Positions 7,666 through 14,493 are shown, counted from the first letter of the stretch. The stretch: 17,917 bases of DNA from an uncultured Eubacteriales bacterium (GCA_958417225.1 CATZCM010000030.1:1-17917); one strand, 5' to 3'. Notes: generated by a model not told the origin, from the sequence alone. Numbers and translations are program-made.

Positions 7666-7917
7666 TTAATCACTTGTAAAAGGCATTAAAGCCAAGTGTC
7701 TTGCTCTTTTGATAGCTTGAGTAAGCTTTCTCTGGTGACACGCGCATGTTCCTGTAACTCTGCGAGGTAAAATTTTCGCTCTTTCAGACACAAATCTTCT
7801 TAACTTAGATACATCCTTGTAATCAATGTGATCTACCTTATCTGAACAAAAAGCGCAAACTTTTTTGCGAGTTTTTTTATTTTTGCGCATATTATCTCTC
7901 TCGTTTTTCTCTGACAT
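7666..7917 (-). CDS. rpsR: 30S ribosomal protein bS18
   Basis: The 83-aa product is full-length bS18, a small-subunit protein that binds next to bS6 on the 16S rRNA platform. Diagnostic stretches are KVCAFC (residues 19-24), the YKDVSKLRRFVSERAKILPR region, RVTGTCACHQRKLTQAIKRA and the ending RHLALMPF. Four cysteines (21, 24, 58, 60) suggest the zinc-binding C+ form seen in many clostridia. AAGGAGGG lies 10 nt upstream of this ATG, which is a long spacing; an internal ATG (MRKNKK) is a possible alternative but has a poorer site. It is the last gene of rpsF-ssb-rpsR. The 198-nt gap before it is unusually long and holds a probable mobile-element scar. Confidence 0.97.
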   Translation of the reverse strand: MSEKNERDNMRKNKKTRKKVCAFCSDKVDHIDYKDVSKLRRFVSERAKILPRRVTGTCACHQRKLTQAIKRARHLALMPFTSD

Positions 7918-7948
7918 TACAAAAATACCCTCCTTTATAAAAATTAGT

Positions 7949-8061
7949 TGTCAAAGTGAACTACCCCACACTCAAAATAAGATTGTGAGTTTCCTGTTCA
8001 AGGGCTTCAACGGCCCCAGTATTAACAGGCTATTCCGACAGTTCTCGCCGTTCTAGTAATA
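7949..8061 (-). mobile_element. Probable IS200/IS605-type (TnpB) 3'-end / omega-RNA-like remnant
   Basis: The stretch is GC-richer than its surroundings and structured. Read on the minus strand it runs GAACGGCGAGAACTGTCGG, then CCTGTT...AACAGG enclosing GGGC/GCCC arms, then a CACAATC-loop-GAGTGTG hairpin, and ends GGGGTAGTTCACTTTGAC. That order of hairpins and the GGTAGTTCAC ending resemble the conserved right end of TnpB-carrying IS605/IS1341 elements, which is also the scaffold of TnpB guide (omega) RNA. No tnpA or tnpB remains. It lies in the ssb-rpsR gap in the orientation of the operon and so must be transcribed with it. The assignment rests on remembered resemblance and needs a covariance or ISfinder search. 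Confidence 0.5.
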
Positions 8062-8115
8062 CATCCGTAATAAATTTCATTTCCTAATTAGAAAGAATTT
8101 TCTGATAAAGCTTTT

Positions 8116-8583
8116 TTAAAACGGTAAATCATCATCCGTTGGGATACGTTGAAAATCATCGACACTACCATTTTCAAAAGTATTGCTTTCGACCGAAGCA
8201 GAAACGTTTGATGGTTCTTCATAGTTATGAGACGCTGCACCCCCATGCGTCTGATATGAATCCCTTTTTGGTTCAGCAAAGTGCACATTATCCGCAACTA
8301 TTTCAAAAGCCTTTCTGCGAATACCTTCTTTGTCCTGATACGATCTCGTTTGAATAGCCCCTTGTACTGCTACAAGTTGTCCTTTATGGAAATATTTGCA
8401 CACAAACTCAGCTGTAGCTCTCCATGCGACTACATCAATAAAGTCTGTAGCCCTTTCAGTTCCAGATTTTACGTATGAACGATCAACTGCTAAGGTAAAA
8501 CTCGTTACCGGGATATTTCCAGGTGTATGTCTAAGTTCTGGTTCTGCTGTAAGTCTTCCCATTAAAACTGCTGTATTTAACAT
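8116..8583 (-). CDS. ssb: Single-stranded DNA-binding protein
   Basis: The 155-aa product is a standard bacterial SSB that coats single-stranded DNA in replication and repair. The OB fold starts LNTAVLMGRLTAEPELRHTP, passes through FTLAVDR and TDFIDVVAWRATAEFVCKYF, and ends near FEIVADNVHF at about residue 102. A disordered linker of about 45 residues leads to the acidic tip DDDLPF, which recruits partner proteins. I start it at the ATG at 8583 rather than the one at 8592, because AAAGGA sits 8 nt before the former and directly touches the latter; this also gives the usual SSB N-terminus. It lies 30 nt after rpsF in the conserved rpsF-ssb-rpsR operon. Confidence 0.96.
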   Translation of the reverse strand: MLNTAVLMGRLTAEPELRHTPGNIPVTSFTLAVDRSYVKSGTERATDFIDVVAWRATAEFVCKYFHKGQLVAVQGAIQTRSYQDKEGIRRKAFEIVADNVHFAEPKRDSYQTHGGAASHNYEEPSNVSASVESNTFENGSVDDFQRIPTDDDLPF

Positions 8584-8613
8584 AAGCGCCATCCTTTCTT
8601 TTTTCCCAGTTGT

Positions 8614-8910
8614 TTAGTCGCAAGTATTTATTACAAGCGATCTCATAATTCCAGATGTAATTTTACATATACGTTCCAATTCTGCTGGAAACGCTGGCTC
8701 TGACGTAAACTTAAACAAAACATAAAATGCTTCTGATTCTTTGTTTACCTGATATGCAAGCCTTTTCTTTCCCCAATCATCTACACCATCAAGCGTTGCA
8801 TTTGCTTCAATAAGATCCTGAATTTTCTTTATTATAGCACTCTTTTCATCTTCAGTGAGCTTTGAAGAAATCATTACAACTGCTTCATAAGAATTTTTTA
8901 CTTTTGTCAT
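8614..8910 (-). CDS. rpsF: 30S ribosomal protein bS6
   Basis: The 98-aa product is full-length bS6, the partner of bS18 on the small subunit. YEAVVMISSKLTEDEK at the N-terminus, the DDWGKKRLAYQV core and EAFYVLFKFTS are typical. The ATG at 8910 is preferred over the in-frame GTG at 8917-8919, because AAGGAGGT ends on that GTG and lies at the right distance (8 nt) from the ATG. It is the first gene of the operon, driven by the promoter at 8983-9011. A short GC hairpin in the leader may be part of the S6:S18 autoregulatory element known from this operon in other bacteria. Confidence 0.96.
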   Translation of the reverse strand: MTKVKNSYEAVVMISSKLTEDEKSAIIKKIQDLIEANATLDGVDDWGKKRLAYQVNKESEAFYVLFKFTSEPAFPAELERICKITSGIMRSLVINTCD

Positions 8911-8936
8911 TTTCTGCACCTCCTTTTGGACTTTAG

Positions 8937-8948
8937 GCCCTCTCGGGC
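8937..8948 (-). promoter_or_regulatory. GC-rich leader hairpin ahead of rpsF (candidate S6:S18 leader element)
   Basis: On the minus strand GCCC-GAGA-GGGC forms a 4-bp stem with a GNRA tetraloop, about 12 nt upstream of the rpsF ribosome binding site and inside the 5' leader. rpsF leaders in Firmicutes can carry an RNA motif bound by the S6:S18 complex. The position fits, but I cannot confirm the conserved motif by eye. Confidence 0.35.
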
Positions 8949-8982
8949 AAGGAAATAATGCAACTTATAAAGTTACTATGAT

Positions 8983-9011
8983 AGTATATCATAGTAAACA
9001 CACATTGTCAA
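8983..9011 (-). promoter_or_regulatory. Sigma-A promoter of rpsF-ssb-rpsR, overlapped by a palindrome
   Basis: On the minus strand a perfect TTGACA (9011-9006) is 17 nt from TATACT (8988-8983). An inverted repeat at 8973-8997 (arms TTACTATGATA and TATCATAGTAA, 3-nt centre) is centred on the -10 box. It could be an operator or a start-site hairpin. Confidence 0.8.
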
Positions 9012-9628
9012 GTATTTTTTTGTCTTTAGATTGCAATTTAGAAACTATAAGCATTATCATGAGGAAGCTAAAAAAGTTATGCATATAACTTATAAATAAT
9101 GTGTAATAAAAGATTAGCTAAAAAATGGAATCACATGTTAAAAAAACCAAAGTTACATGAATACATTAACTATTACATTTTCTAGTAAAGGAAATTTACC
9201 CGAATAATTTATGCATTTGTCAAAAAAATTCTGTAAAAACAATCCATTACACTAATTTTTAAACTTGATACCTTCGAAGATGACAGTTATCACTTTTAAC
9301 AATGTCCGTAAAACCATGAAATACTTTCGAAAAATTATCCTGGCTTGTTTACAAAAAATTATCTTGCAACTAAGTAGAAAAATCTTTTTTACTAAAAGTT
9401 GATATGTTTTCTATTTTTTCAAATGCTGATCACCGACTTTCTTTTATGGGATTTTATAAATCAGATGTGTTAATTTTCTGTGTTTTTATTTTTTTACTTT
9501 AATTTTGAAAAGCTTTTTTTCTGTATCCTTTTGATGAATAGTACTCATATCATAATATTTTAATACTTCACTAATTGCTTGTCATACATTGTTTTCGAAA
9601 AACATACTTGATATTCAAAAGAAAATAT
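9012..9628. other. Gene-free spacer upstream of the Sel1 locus
   Basis: About 600 bp of AT-rich DNA holds no ORF of note and no recognisable RNA gene. The only structure I see is a 7-bp hairpin with GCAT loop (AAGTTAT/ATAACTT, 9074-9091), which lacks a T-run. Confidence 0.5.
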
Positions 9629-9657
9629 TTGACAAAGCTATATAAATGCAATATAAT
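9629..9657 (+). promoter_or_regulatory. Consensus sigma-A promoter of the first Sel1-repeat gene
   Basis: TTGACA (9629-9634) and TATAAT (9652-9657) are perfect consensus hexamers 17 nt apart. The start codon follows 123 nt later, giving a leader of about 115 nt that is similar in sequence to the leader of the second Sel1 gene. Confidence 0.88.
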
Positions 9658-9716
9658 AAAATTATGCTATAGAAGGGAGAAGTGCAATAAGATTGATAAT
9701 AAATGAAAGGTCTTTT

Positions 9717-9752
9717 ATGATATCAAAGTATTACTTTATAAACTTAATTTAA
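9717..9752 (+). CDS. Possible leader mini-ORF of the first Sel1 gene (11 aa)
   Basis: ATG to TAA encodes MISKYYFINLI, with AAAGG 6 nt upstream, and ends 28 nt before the Sel1 start. The paralogous leader encodes MITKYYFINLN at the same place. The underlying DNA is also conserved (TATTACTTTATAAACTTAA is identical in both), so conservation alone does not prove translation. Confidence 0.35.
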   Translation: MISKYYFINLI

Positions 9753-9780
9753 TAATATTTCATATGTAAGGAGAATAACG

Positions 9781-11196
9781 ATGAGTATAAGAAAAATGAT
9801 AACAATTGCAGTGTTGGCTTCAATGCTGTCAGGAACAGCAATAACACAAGTTAAGGGAATGAAAAGAAGCAGAAACGCTCAAGAATATAAAGTAGATGAA
9901 AAGAAAAAAGCAAAGTTAATAACTGATACTGGAGATGCAATATTACAAAGTACTCAAAATAAAGAAAGTTTGATAGCCACAGAAGCAATATGTAAGTTAG
10001 GTGAGTACCTATTATATGGCAATGGAGTACTACAAGATAAATGTTTGGCAAAAACATTGCTTGAGAAAGCTGAAAAGTTAGGAAGTATAGAGGCAGGATA
10101 CCATTTAGGGGTGTGCTATCGGGACGGATTAGGCGTGGATAAAAACGAAGAAATTGCTGTAGCGTATTTTAGAAAGGCCGCAGATAAAGAATTTGTTCCA
10201 GCAATTTGTAGTTTAGGTGAGTGTCTATTATATGGCAATGGAGTACTACAAGATAAATGTTTGGCAAAAACATTGCTTGAAAAAGCTGAAAAGTTAGGAA
10301 GTGTAGATGCAGGATACCATTTAGGGGTGTGCTATCGAGATGGATTAGGTGTAGATAAAAACGAGGAAATTGCTATAGCGCATTTTAAGAAAGCTGCAGA
10401 TTCAGGTAATACAAACGCAATGTGTGATTTAGGTGTGTACTATTTGAACAGAAAAGATGAGAAAAATGCTGTAATATATTTTATACAAGCGGCCGAAAAA
10501 GGACATGTAACCGCAAACTATAATTTGGGTATGTGCTATCTGACAGAACAAGGGGGAGTACAAAGGGATGAAAAAAAGGCTGTAGAATATTTTCAGAAGG
10601 CAGCAGATAAAAAATTTGTTCCCGCAATATATATTTTAGGAGTGTGCTACCGGGATGGATTAGGTGTAGATAAAAACGAGGAAATTGCTGCCGCACATTT
10701 TAAAAGGGCAGCAGATTCAGGTGATACAAACGCAATGTGTGATTTAGGTGTATACTATTTGAATAGAAAAGATAAGAAAAATGCTATAACTTGTTTTATA
10801 CAAGCAGCTAAAAAAGGACATATAACTGCAACCTATAATTTAGGTGTGTGCTTCCAGGACGGATTAGGGGTGAGAAAAAACAAGAAAATGGCTGTAAAAT
10901 ATTTTACACAGATAGCAGAAAAAGGACATGTAAAAGCAATGTATAATTTAGGTATGTACTATTATGATAGAAAAGATTGGAAGAATGCTATAACGTATTT
11001 TACTCAGGCAGCAAACAAGGGTCATGTAGAAGCGACATCTAAATTAGGGGTGTGTTATCTTATAGGGCATGGAGTGCCAAAAAACGAAGAAGAGGCTGTA
11101 AAGTATCTCAAGCAAGCAGTAAACAACGGTAGTATAAGTGCAATGTATTGTTTAGGTCAATACTATCAAATGAAATCTGAAGAATATCTTCAATAG
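9781..11196 (+). CDS. Exported Sel1-like repeat protein (shorter paralogue, C-terminus cut by an amber codon)
   Basis: The 471-aa product starts at ATG 7 nt after AAGGAG. Residues 1-26 are a signal peptide (MSIRKMITIAVLASMLSGTA), nearly identical to that of the paralogue downstream. From about residue 65 there are 11 Sel1-like repeats of about 33-37 aa with the consensus LGxCYxxGxGVxKDxxxAxxYFxxAAxxG, then a shortened twelfth. Several are the short LGVYYLNRKD variant. Sel1 repeats build an alpha-solenoid for protein binding; exported ones in Legionella act in host-cell interaction. Residues about 71-142 and 143-214 derive from a 216-bp tandem duplication. The TAG stop falls where the repeat motif YFxQAA needs Gln, and the frame continues AANLENMHDFLI to TAA at 11233-11235. 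A CAG-to-TAG nonsense change in an already decaying last repeat is the simplest reading. Confidence 0.88.
   Translation: MSIRKMITIAVLASMLSGTAITQVKGMKRSRNAQEYKVDEKKKAKLITDTGDAILQSTQNKESLIATEAICKLGEYLLYGNGVLQDKCLAKTLLEKAEKLGSIEAGYHLGVCYRDGLGVDKNEEIAVAYFRKAADKEFVPAICSLGECLLYGNGVLQDKCLAKTLLEKAEKLGSVDAGYHLGVCYRDGLGVDKNEEIAIAHFKKAADSGNTNAMCDLGVYYLNRKDEKNAVIYFIQAAEKGHVTANYNLGMCYLTEQGGVQRDEKKAVEYFQKAADKKFVPAIYILGVCYRDGLGVDKNEEIAAAHFKRAADSGDTNAMCDLGVYYLNRKDKKNAITCFIQAAKKGHITATYNLGVCFQDGLGVRKNKKMAVKYFTQIAEKGHVKAMYNLGMYYYDRKDWKNAITYFTQAANKGHVEATSKLGVCYLIGHGVPKNEEEAVKYLKQAVNNGSISAMYCLGQYYQMKSEEYLQ
9991..10422 (+). repeat. 216-bp internal tandem duplication within the first Sel1 gene
   Basis: 9991-10206 and 10207-10422 are close copies (for example the shared ATGGCAATGGAGTACTACAA). 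The unit is exactly 72 codons, two Sel1 repeats, so the frame is kept. The level of identity points to a recent duplication compared with the other, more divergent repeats. Confidence 0.75.
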
Positions 11197-11741
11197 GCAG
11201 CAAATTTAGAAAATATGCATGACTTCTTAATTTAAATATGTATTTTTGTAATTGTGGAAGGAAATTGAAATTCATAGTAAGTGATTAAAATTTTAAAAAT
11301 AAATAGTAAAAAACAAAAGTAATAAATTGTTTGAAAAATCAGTTAGACAAATAAATAAAGGAATAAATAGAAAAAACAGTCCTTCTTAACCTTAATTAGA
11401 AACTGACCTATTATTACGAGATTTCTAATTGTTTAGAAAAAACTTTCATATTATAATGTTTCAACTTTTCTCAATTTTTCATATACATCATTTTATATAA
11501 AAAAATTTGTAGATTGTTTTAAGCGTTTTAGTTATCTAAGTTCGTATATTTTTTGTGTTTTCGCAAAAGATGATCTTATTTTAAATTTTCTGAAAATTAA
11601 ATCAAATTCTTTATAAAGTCGTAGAATATCGTTTTTTCGGTTATTTCTTTTCGTAGATTTTTTTCTTCAATACATAATTTGATTTTCAGACGATTTCAAT
11701 ATCGCACCGTTTGATAAAGTGTAATTCTTTATAGAAAATGT
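11197..11741. other. Spacer between the two Sel1 genes
   Basis: There is no gene here apart from the 12-codon read-through tail (11197-11235) of the preceding frame. It contains one block (11400-11460) shared with the sequence downstream of the second Sel1 gene. An inverted repeat AATTAGAAA/TTTCTAATT (11394-11402 and 11422-11430) flanks part of that block. The rest is featureless AT-rich DNA. Confidence 0.5.
11400..11460 (+). repeat. Downstream flank repeat of the Sel1 locus, copy 1
   Basis: CTATTATTACGA, then TGTTTAG and TTCATATTATA recur in the same order and spacing at 14140-14200, after the second Sel1 gene. This shared 3' flank, with the shared promoter and leader, shows that the duplicated unit was the whole locus and not only the coding sequence. 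Confidence 0.6.
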
Positions 11742-11770
11742 TTGACAGTATAATATGGATGTGATATGAT
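11742..11770 (+). promoter_or_regulatory. Sigma-A promoter of the second Sel1-repeat gene
   Basis: TTGACA (11742-11747) is 17 nt from TATGAT (11765-11770). The leader to the ATG at 11886 is about 110 nt and aligns with that of the first Sel1 gene, including the block ATTATGATATAGAAGGA and TATTACTTTATAAACTTAA. Confidence 0.85.
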
Positions 11771-11825
11771 TAAATTATGATATAGAAGGAAGTACGGTTG
11801 TAAACTCATGAATAAAAGTTTTTTT

Positions 11826-11861
11826 ATGATAACCAAATATTACTTTATAAACTTAAATTAA
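11826..11861 (+). CDS. Possible leader mini-ORF of the second Sel1 gene (11 aa)
   Basis: ATG to TAA encodes MITKYYFINLN, the counterpart of MISKYYFINLI in the paralogous leader, ending 24 nt before the Sel1 start. An in-frame upstream ATG at 11808 would extend it to 17 aa. The ribosome binding site is weaker than in the first leader, so translation is uncertain. Confidence 0.3.
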   Translation: MITKYYFINLN

Positions 11862-11885
11862 TGATATTTTATAAGGAGAATGACG

Positions 11886-14093
11886 ATGAGTATAAAAAAA
11901 ATAATAACAATTGCAGTGTTGGCATCATTGCTGTCAGGAACAGCAATAACACAAGTTGAGGGAATGAAAAGGGTTAGAAATGCACAGGAAGGCAAAATGT
12001 GTGAAAAGAAAGAAGCAATGGTGGCAATAGAGGATGGAGGTGCAATGTTACAAAGTACCCAAAATAAAGAAGGTTTGCATCATAAAGATGAAAGTACAGA
12101 AACATTATACAGGTTAAAAAACTGTGATGAAAAGAAAGATTTAAGTGAGGAAGTAAAATTGTATTTACAGCTAGCAGAAGATTTGAAAGACACAGAAGCA
12201 ATGTGTAAGTTAGGTAAGTGCTTATTACATGGAAATGGAGTAAAACAAGATGAAAGCAAGGCATTAAAATGGTTTGAAAAAGCTGCAAAATTAGGAAATG
12301 CGGAAGCAATAAGAAATTTAGGCATATGCTATGTTACTGGCAAGGGAGTGACACAAGACAAGAGAAAAGCTGTAGAGTATTTCCAAAAAGCTGCGGACAA
12401 AGGAAATACAGATGCAATTCGTAATTTAGGTAGGTGCTACATGTTCGGGGAAGGAGTAGAAATAGATGCAAAAAAAGCTGCAGAGTATATTATGCAGGCA
12501 GCAGAAAAAGGACATGTAGAGGCAATTTATGCTTTAGGTGTGTGTTATTTGAAAGGAACAGGAGTTACAAAAGATGGAAAAAAAGCTGCAGAGTATATTA
12601 TGCAGGCAGCAGAAAAAGGGCATGTAGATGCAATTGATGCTTTAGGTGTGTGTTATCTGAATGGAACAGGAGTTACAAAAGATGAAAAAAAAGCTTTAGG
12701 GTATTTTATGCAGGCAGCAGAAAAAGGATATGTAAATGCAATTTATGCTTTAGGTATGTGTTATTTGAATGGAACAGGAGTTACAAAAGATGAGAAAAAA
12801 GCTGTAGAATATTTTCAGAAGGCAGCAGATTTGGGTAGTATAGCTTCCATGAATAATTTAGGTGCATGCTATCTGGAGGGAAGAGGAATTGCAAAAGACG
12901 AAAAAGAAGCTGTAAAATATTTTCAAAAAGCAGCAGATTTGGGTAGTATGGATTCCATGCATAATGTAGGTGTGTGCTATCTGAATGGAAGAGGAGTTAT
13001 AAAAGACGAAAAAAGGGCTGTAGAATATTTTCAGAAAGCAGCAGATTTGGGTGATATAGATTCCATGAATAATTTAGGTAAGTGCTATCTGAATGGAAGA
13101 GGAGTTACAAAGGATGAAAAAAAGGCTGTAGAATATTTTCAAAAAGCAGTAGATTCAGGTAGTATAGGTGCAATGTATCAATTAGGTATATACTACATGG
13201 AGGGAGAAGATGTGATAAAAGATGAAAAAAAAGCTGTAGAGTATTTTATGCGGGCAGCAGATTTAGGTGATACAGATGCAATATGTTACTTGGGTTTCTG
13301 TTACATGAAGGGAAAAGGAATAGCAAAAGACGAAAAGAAAGCTGTAGAATATTTTCTACAGGCAGCGAATTCAGGTGATGTAGATGCAATATGTAATTTA
13401 GGCATATGCTATATGGAAGGAAAAGGAGTAGAAATAGATAAGAAAAAAGCTATTGAGTATGTTTTGAAAGCAGCAAATTCTGGAAATTTAGATGCAATAC
13501 GTAATTTGGGTGTATTCTATCTGCATGGAGAAGGAGTGGAAAAAGACGAGAAAAGGGCCGTAGAATATTTTTTGAAAGCAGTAAATTCAGGTGATATAGA
13601 TGCAATGTCTTGTTTAGGTTCATGCTATATGAATGGAAAAGGAGTAGAAATAGATAAGAAGAAGGCTATGGAGTATTTTTTGCAAGCAGCGAACTCTGGT
13701 AATTCAACCGCAATATATAATTTAGGTGTGTGTTATCTGGATGGAATAGGAGTGGAAAAAGACGAAAAAAAAGCTGTAGGGTATTTTATGCGGGCAGCGG
13801 ACTTAGGCAATACAAATGCAAAGTATTTTTTAGGTGAATGCTATCTCAGAGGAAAAGGGGTGGGAAAAGATGAAAGAAAAGCTGTAGGGTATTTTATGCA
13901 AGCAGCGGAATCAGGTGACATAGATGCAATGTATTTTTTAGGTGTATGCTACTGGAATGGAAAAGGTGTTGAAAAAAATGAGAAAAAGGCTCGAGAATAT
14001 TTTTCGCAAGTAATGAGATCTAACACTGCGTGTTATAAATGTAAATTAGGTGCATATCTTTTTGATCCTAGATTTTGGTCAAAGATACAATAA
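11886..14093 (+). CDS. Exported Sel1-like repeat protein (long paralogue, 17 repeats)
   Basis: The 735-aa product is started at the ATG at 11886, because AAGGAG lies 7 nt upstream of it as in the paralogue; an ATG two codons earlier (11880) sits too close to the site. Residues 1-26 are a signal peptide. A Lys/Glu-rich region to about residue 90 leads into 17 regular 36-aa Sel1-like repeats and a degenerate LGAYLF ending. The usual consensus is NLGxCYLxGxGVxKDEKKAVEYFxQAAxxG, and nearly every repeat has Cys in LGxCY, giving a ladder of equivalent cysteines along the solenoid. Such solenoids are protein-protein interaction scaffolds; export suggests an extracellular or wall-located partner, perhaps of the host. 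No anchor or transmembrane segment follows the signal peptide. Confidence 0.92.
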   Translation: MSIKKIITIAVLASLLSGTAITQVEGMKRVRNAQEGKMCEKKEAMVAIEDGGAMLQSTQNKEGLHHKDESTETLYRLKNCDEKKDLSEEVKLYLQLAEDLKDTEAMCKLGKCLLHGNGVKQDESKALKWFEKAAKLGNAEAIRNLGICYVTGKGVTQDKRKAVEYFQKAADKGNTDAIRNLGRCYMFGEGVEIDAKKAAEYIMQAAEKGHVEAIYALGVCYLKGTGVTKDGKKAAEYIMQAAEKGHVDAIDALGVCYLNGTGVTKDEKKALGYFMQAAEKGYVNAIYALGMCYLNGTGVTKDEKKAVEYFQKAADLGSIASMNNLGACYLEGRGIAKDEKEAVKYFQKAADLGSMDSMHNVGVCYLNGRGVIKDEKRAVEYFQKAADLGDIDSMNNLGKCYLNGRGVTKDEKKAVEYFQKAVDSGSIGAMYQLGIYYMEGEDVIKDEKKAVEYFMRAADLGDTDAICYLGFCYMKGKGIAKDEKKAVEYFLQAANSGDVDAICNLGICYMEGKGVEIDKKKAIEYVLKAANSGNLDAIRNLGVFYLHGEGVEKDEKRAVEYFLKAVNSGDIDAMSCLGSCYMNGKGVEIDKKKAMEYFLQAANSGNSTAIYNLGVCYLDGIGVEKDEKKAVGYFMRAADLGNTNAKYFLGECYLRGKGVGKDERKAVGYFMQAAESGDIDAMYFLGVCYWNGKGVEKNEKKAREYFSQVMRSNTACYKCKLGAYLFDPRFWSKIQ

Positions 14094-14139
14094 TCAGTTA
14101 GAGTTGTTGAAATATACAAATTTTCTCAGATTGATTATG

Positions 14140-14200
14140 AGCTAACCTATTATTACGAAAATTCGAACTGTTTAGCAAACAGTGTTCATATTATATTTTA
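14140..14200 (+). repeat. Downstream flank repeat of the Sel1 locus, copy 2
   Basis: This is the counterpart of 11400-11460. In this copy GAACTGTTT-AGC-AAACAGTGTTC can also form a bulged hairpin, which may serve as a weak terminator for the Sel1 transcript; the first copy does not keep that pairing. Confidence 0.55.
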
Positions 14201-14243
14201 TCACTTTGTTATGAGATATGCGTGTAAAAAATCCAAACACATC

Positions 14244-14272
14244 TTGACTAAAAAATCACAACATGTTATAAT
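14244..14272 (+). promoter_or_regulatory. Sigma-A promoter of the ABC-F gene
   Basis: TTGACT (14244-14249) and TATAAT (14267-14272) are 17 nt apart. Transcription should begin near 14279, just ahead of the leader ORF, giving a 5' leader of about 215 nt. Confidence 0.85.
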
Positions 14273-14301
14273 AAAAATAAAACAATGAAAGGGATGAAAA
14301 A

Positions 14302-14322
14302 ATGCGTAATCTTTCTTGCTAA
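14302..14322 (+). CDS. Leader peptide MRNLSC of the ABC-F attenuator
   Basis: ATG-CGT-AAT-CTT-TCT-TGC-TAA encodes six residues. AAAGGG (14288-14293) lies 8 nt upstream, an ideal spacing. Most of the ORF is also the first arm (14311-14319) of the downstream terminator stem, so a ribosome held on it would mask that arm. An overlapping ATG at 14285 opens a 21-codon alternative (start MKGMKKC) but has no ribosome binding site. Confidence 0.6.
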   Translation: MRNLSC

Positions 14323-14464
14323 TTTAAAAGTTACAAAAAAATTCAAGTAATGCCTATATCCTTGATTTTTTGTACGACTTTGCAAGAAAGCCGCATTTTT
14401 TATCCATAGTACTAATATCACACCTTTTGTGATTTTATAAGAGATAGAATAAACTTTCTTGCAA
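14302..14464 (+). promoter_or_regulatory. Three-arm transcription attenuator controlling the ABC-F gene
   Basis: Arm 1 CTTTCTTGC (14311-14319), arm 2 TTGCAAGAAAG (14380-14390) and arm 3 CTTTCTTGCAA (14454-14464) are mutually complementary. Arms 1 and 2, helped by ATGC (14302-14305) with GCAT (14393-14396), form a stem followed at once by six T (14396-14401), a terminator. Arms 2 and 3 can pair over 11 bp instead, an antiterminator. Nested hairpins lie in each loop (AAAAAAATTCAAG with CTTGATTTTTTG; ATCACA with TGTGAT). A drug-stalled ribosome on the leader ORF covers arm 1 and would allow read-through. This is the logic known for antibiotic-inducible ABC-F and rRNA methylase genes. Confidence 0.75.
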
Positions 14465-14493
14465 CTTATAATTTTATAAAGGGTGTGTTTTAT

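Noticed and set aside
8590..8592. ssb start at the upstream ATG (MALMLN)
   Set aside because: The ribosome binding site touches this ATG directly. The ATG three codons later has 8-nt spacing and gives the normal SSB N-terminus.
11194..11196. TAG reassigned to glutamine in this organism
   Set aside because: A single in-frame amber is far better explained by one C-to-T mutation. No suppressor tRNA or other in-frame TAG in a conserved gene is seen in the window.
11974..12325. Long open frames on the minus strand across the second Sel1 gene
   Set aside because: They are antisense shadows of the repetitive Sel1 coding sequence, with low-complexity Leu/His/Ser-rich translations and no ribosome binding sites.
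14285..14350. 21-codon leader ORF starting MKGMKKC as the attenuator peptide
   Set aside because: There is no ribosome binding site before its ATG, whereas the overlapping 6-codon ORF at 14302 has AAAGGG at 8 nt. The longer frame could be chance.
14485..14487. GTG start for the ABC-F gene
   Set aside because: It lies one base after AAAGGG, too close for initiation. The ATG at 14494 has proper spacing and matches the family N-terminus.
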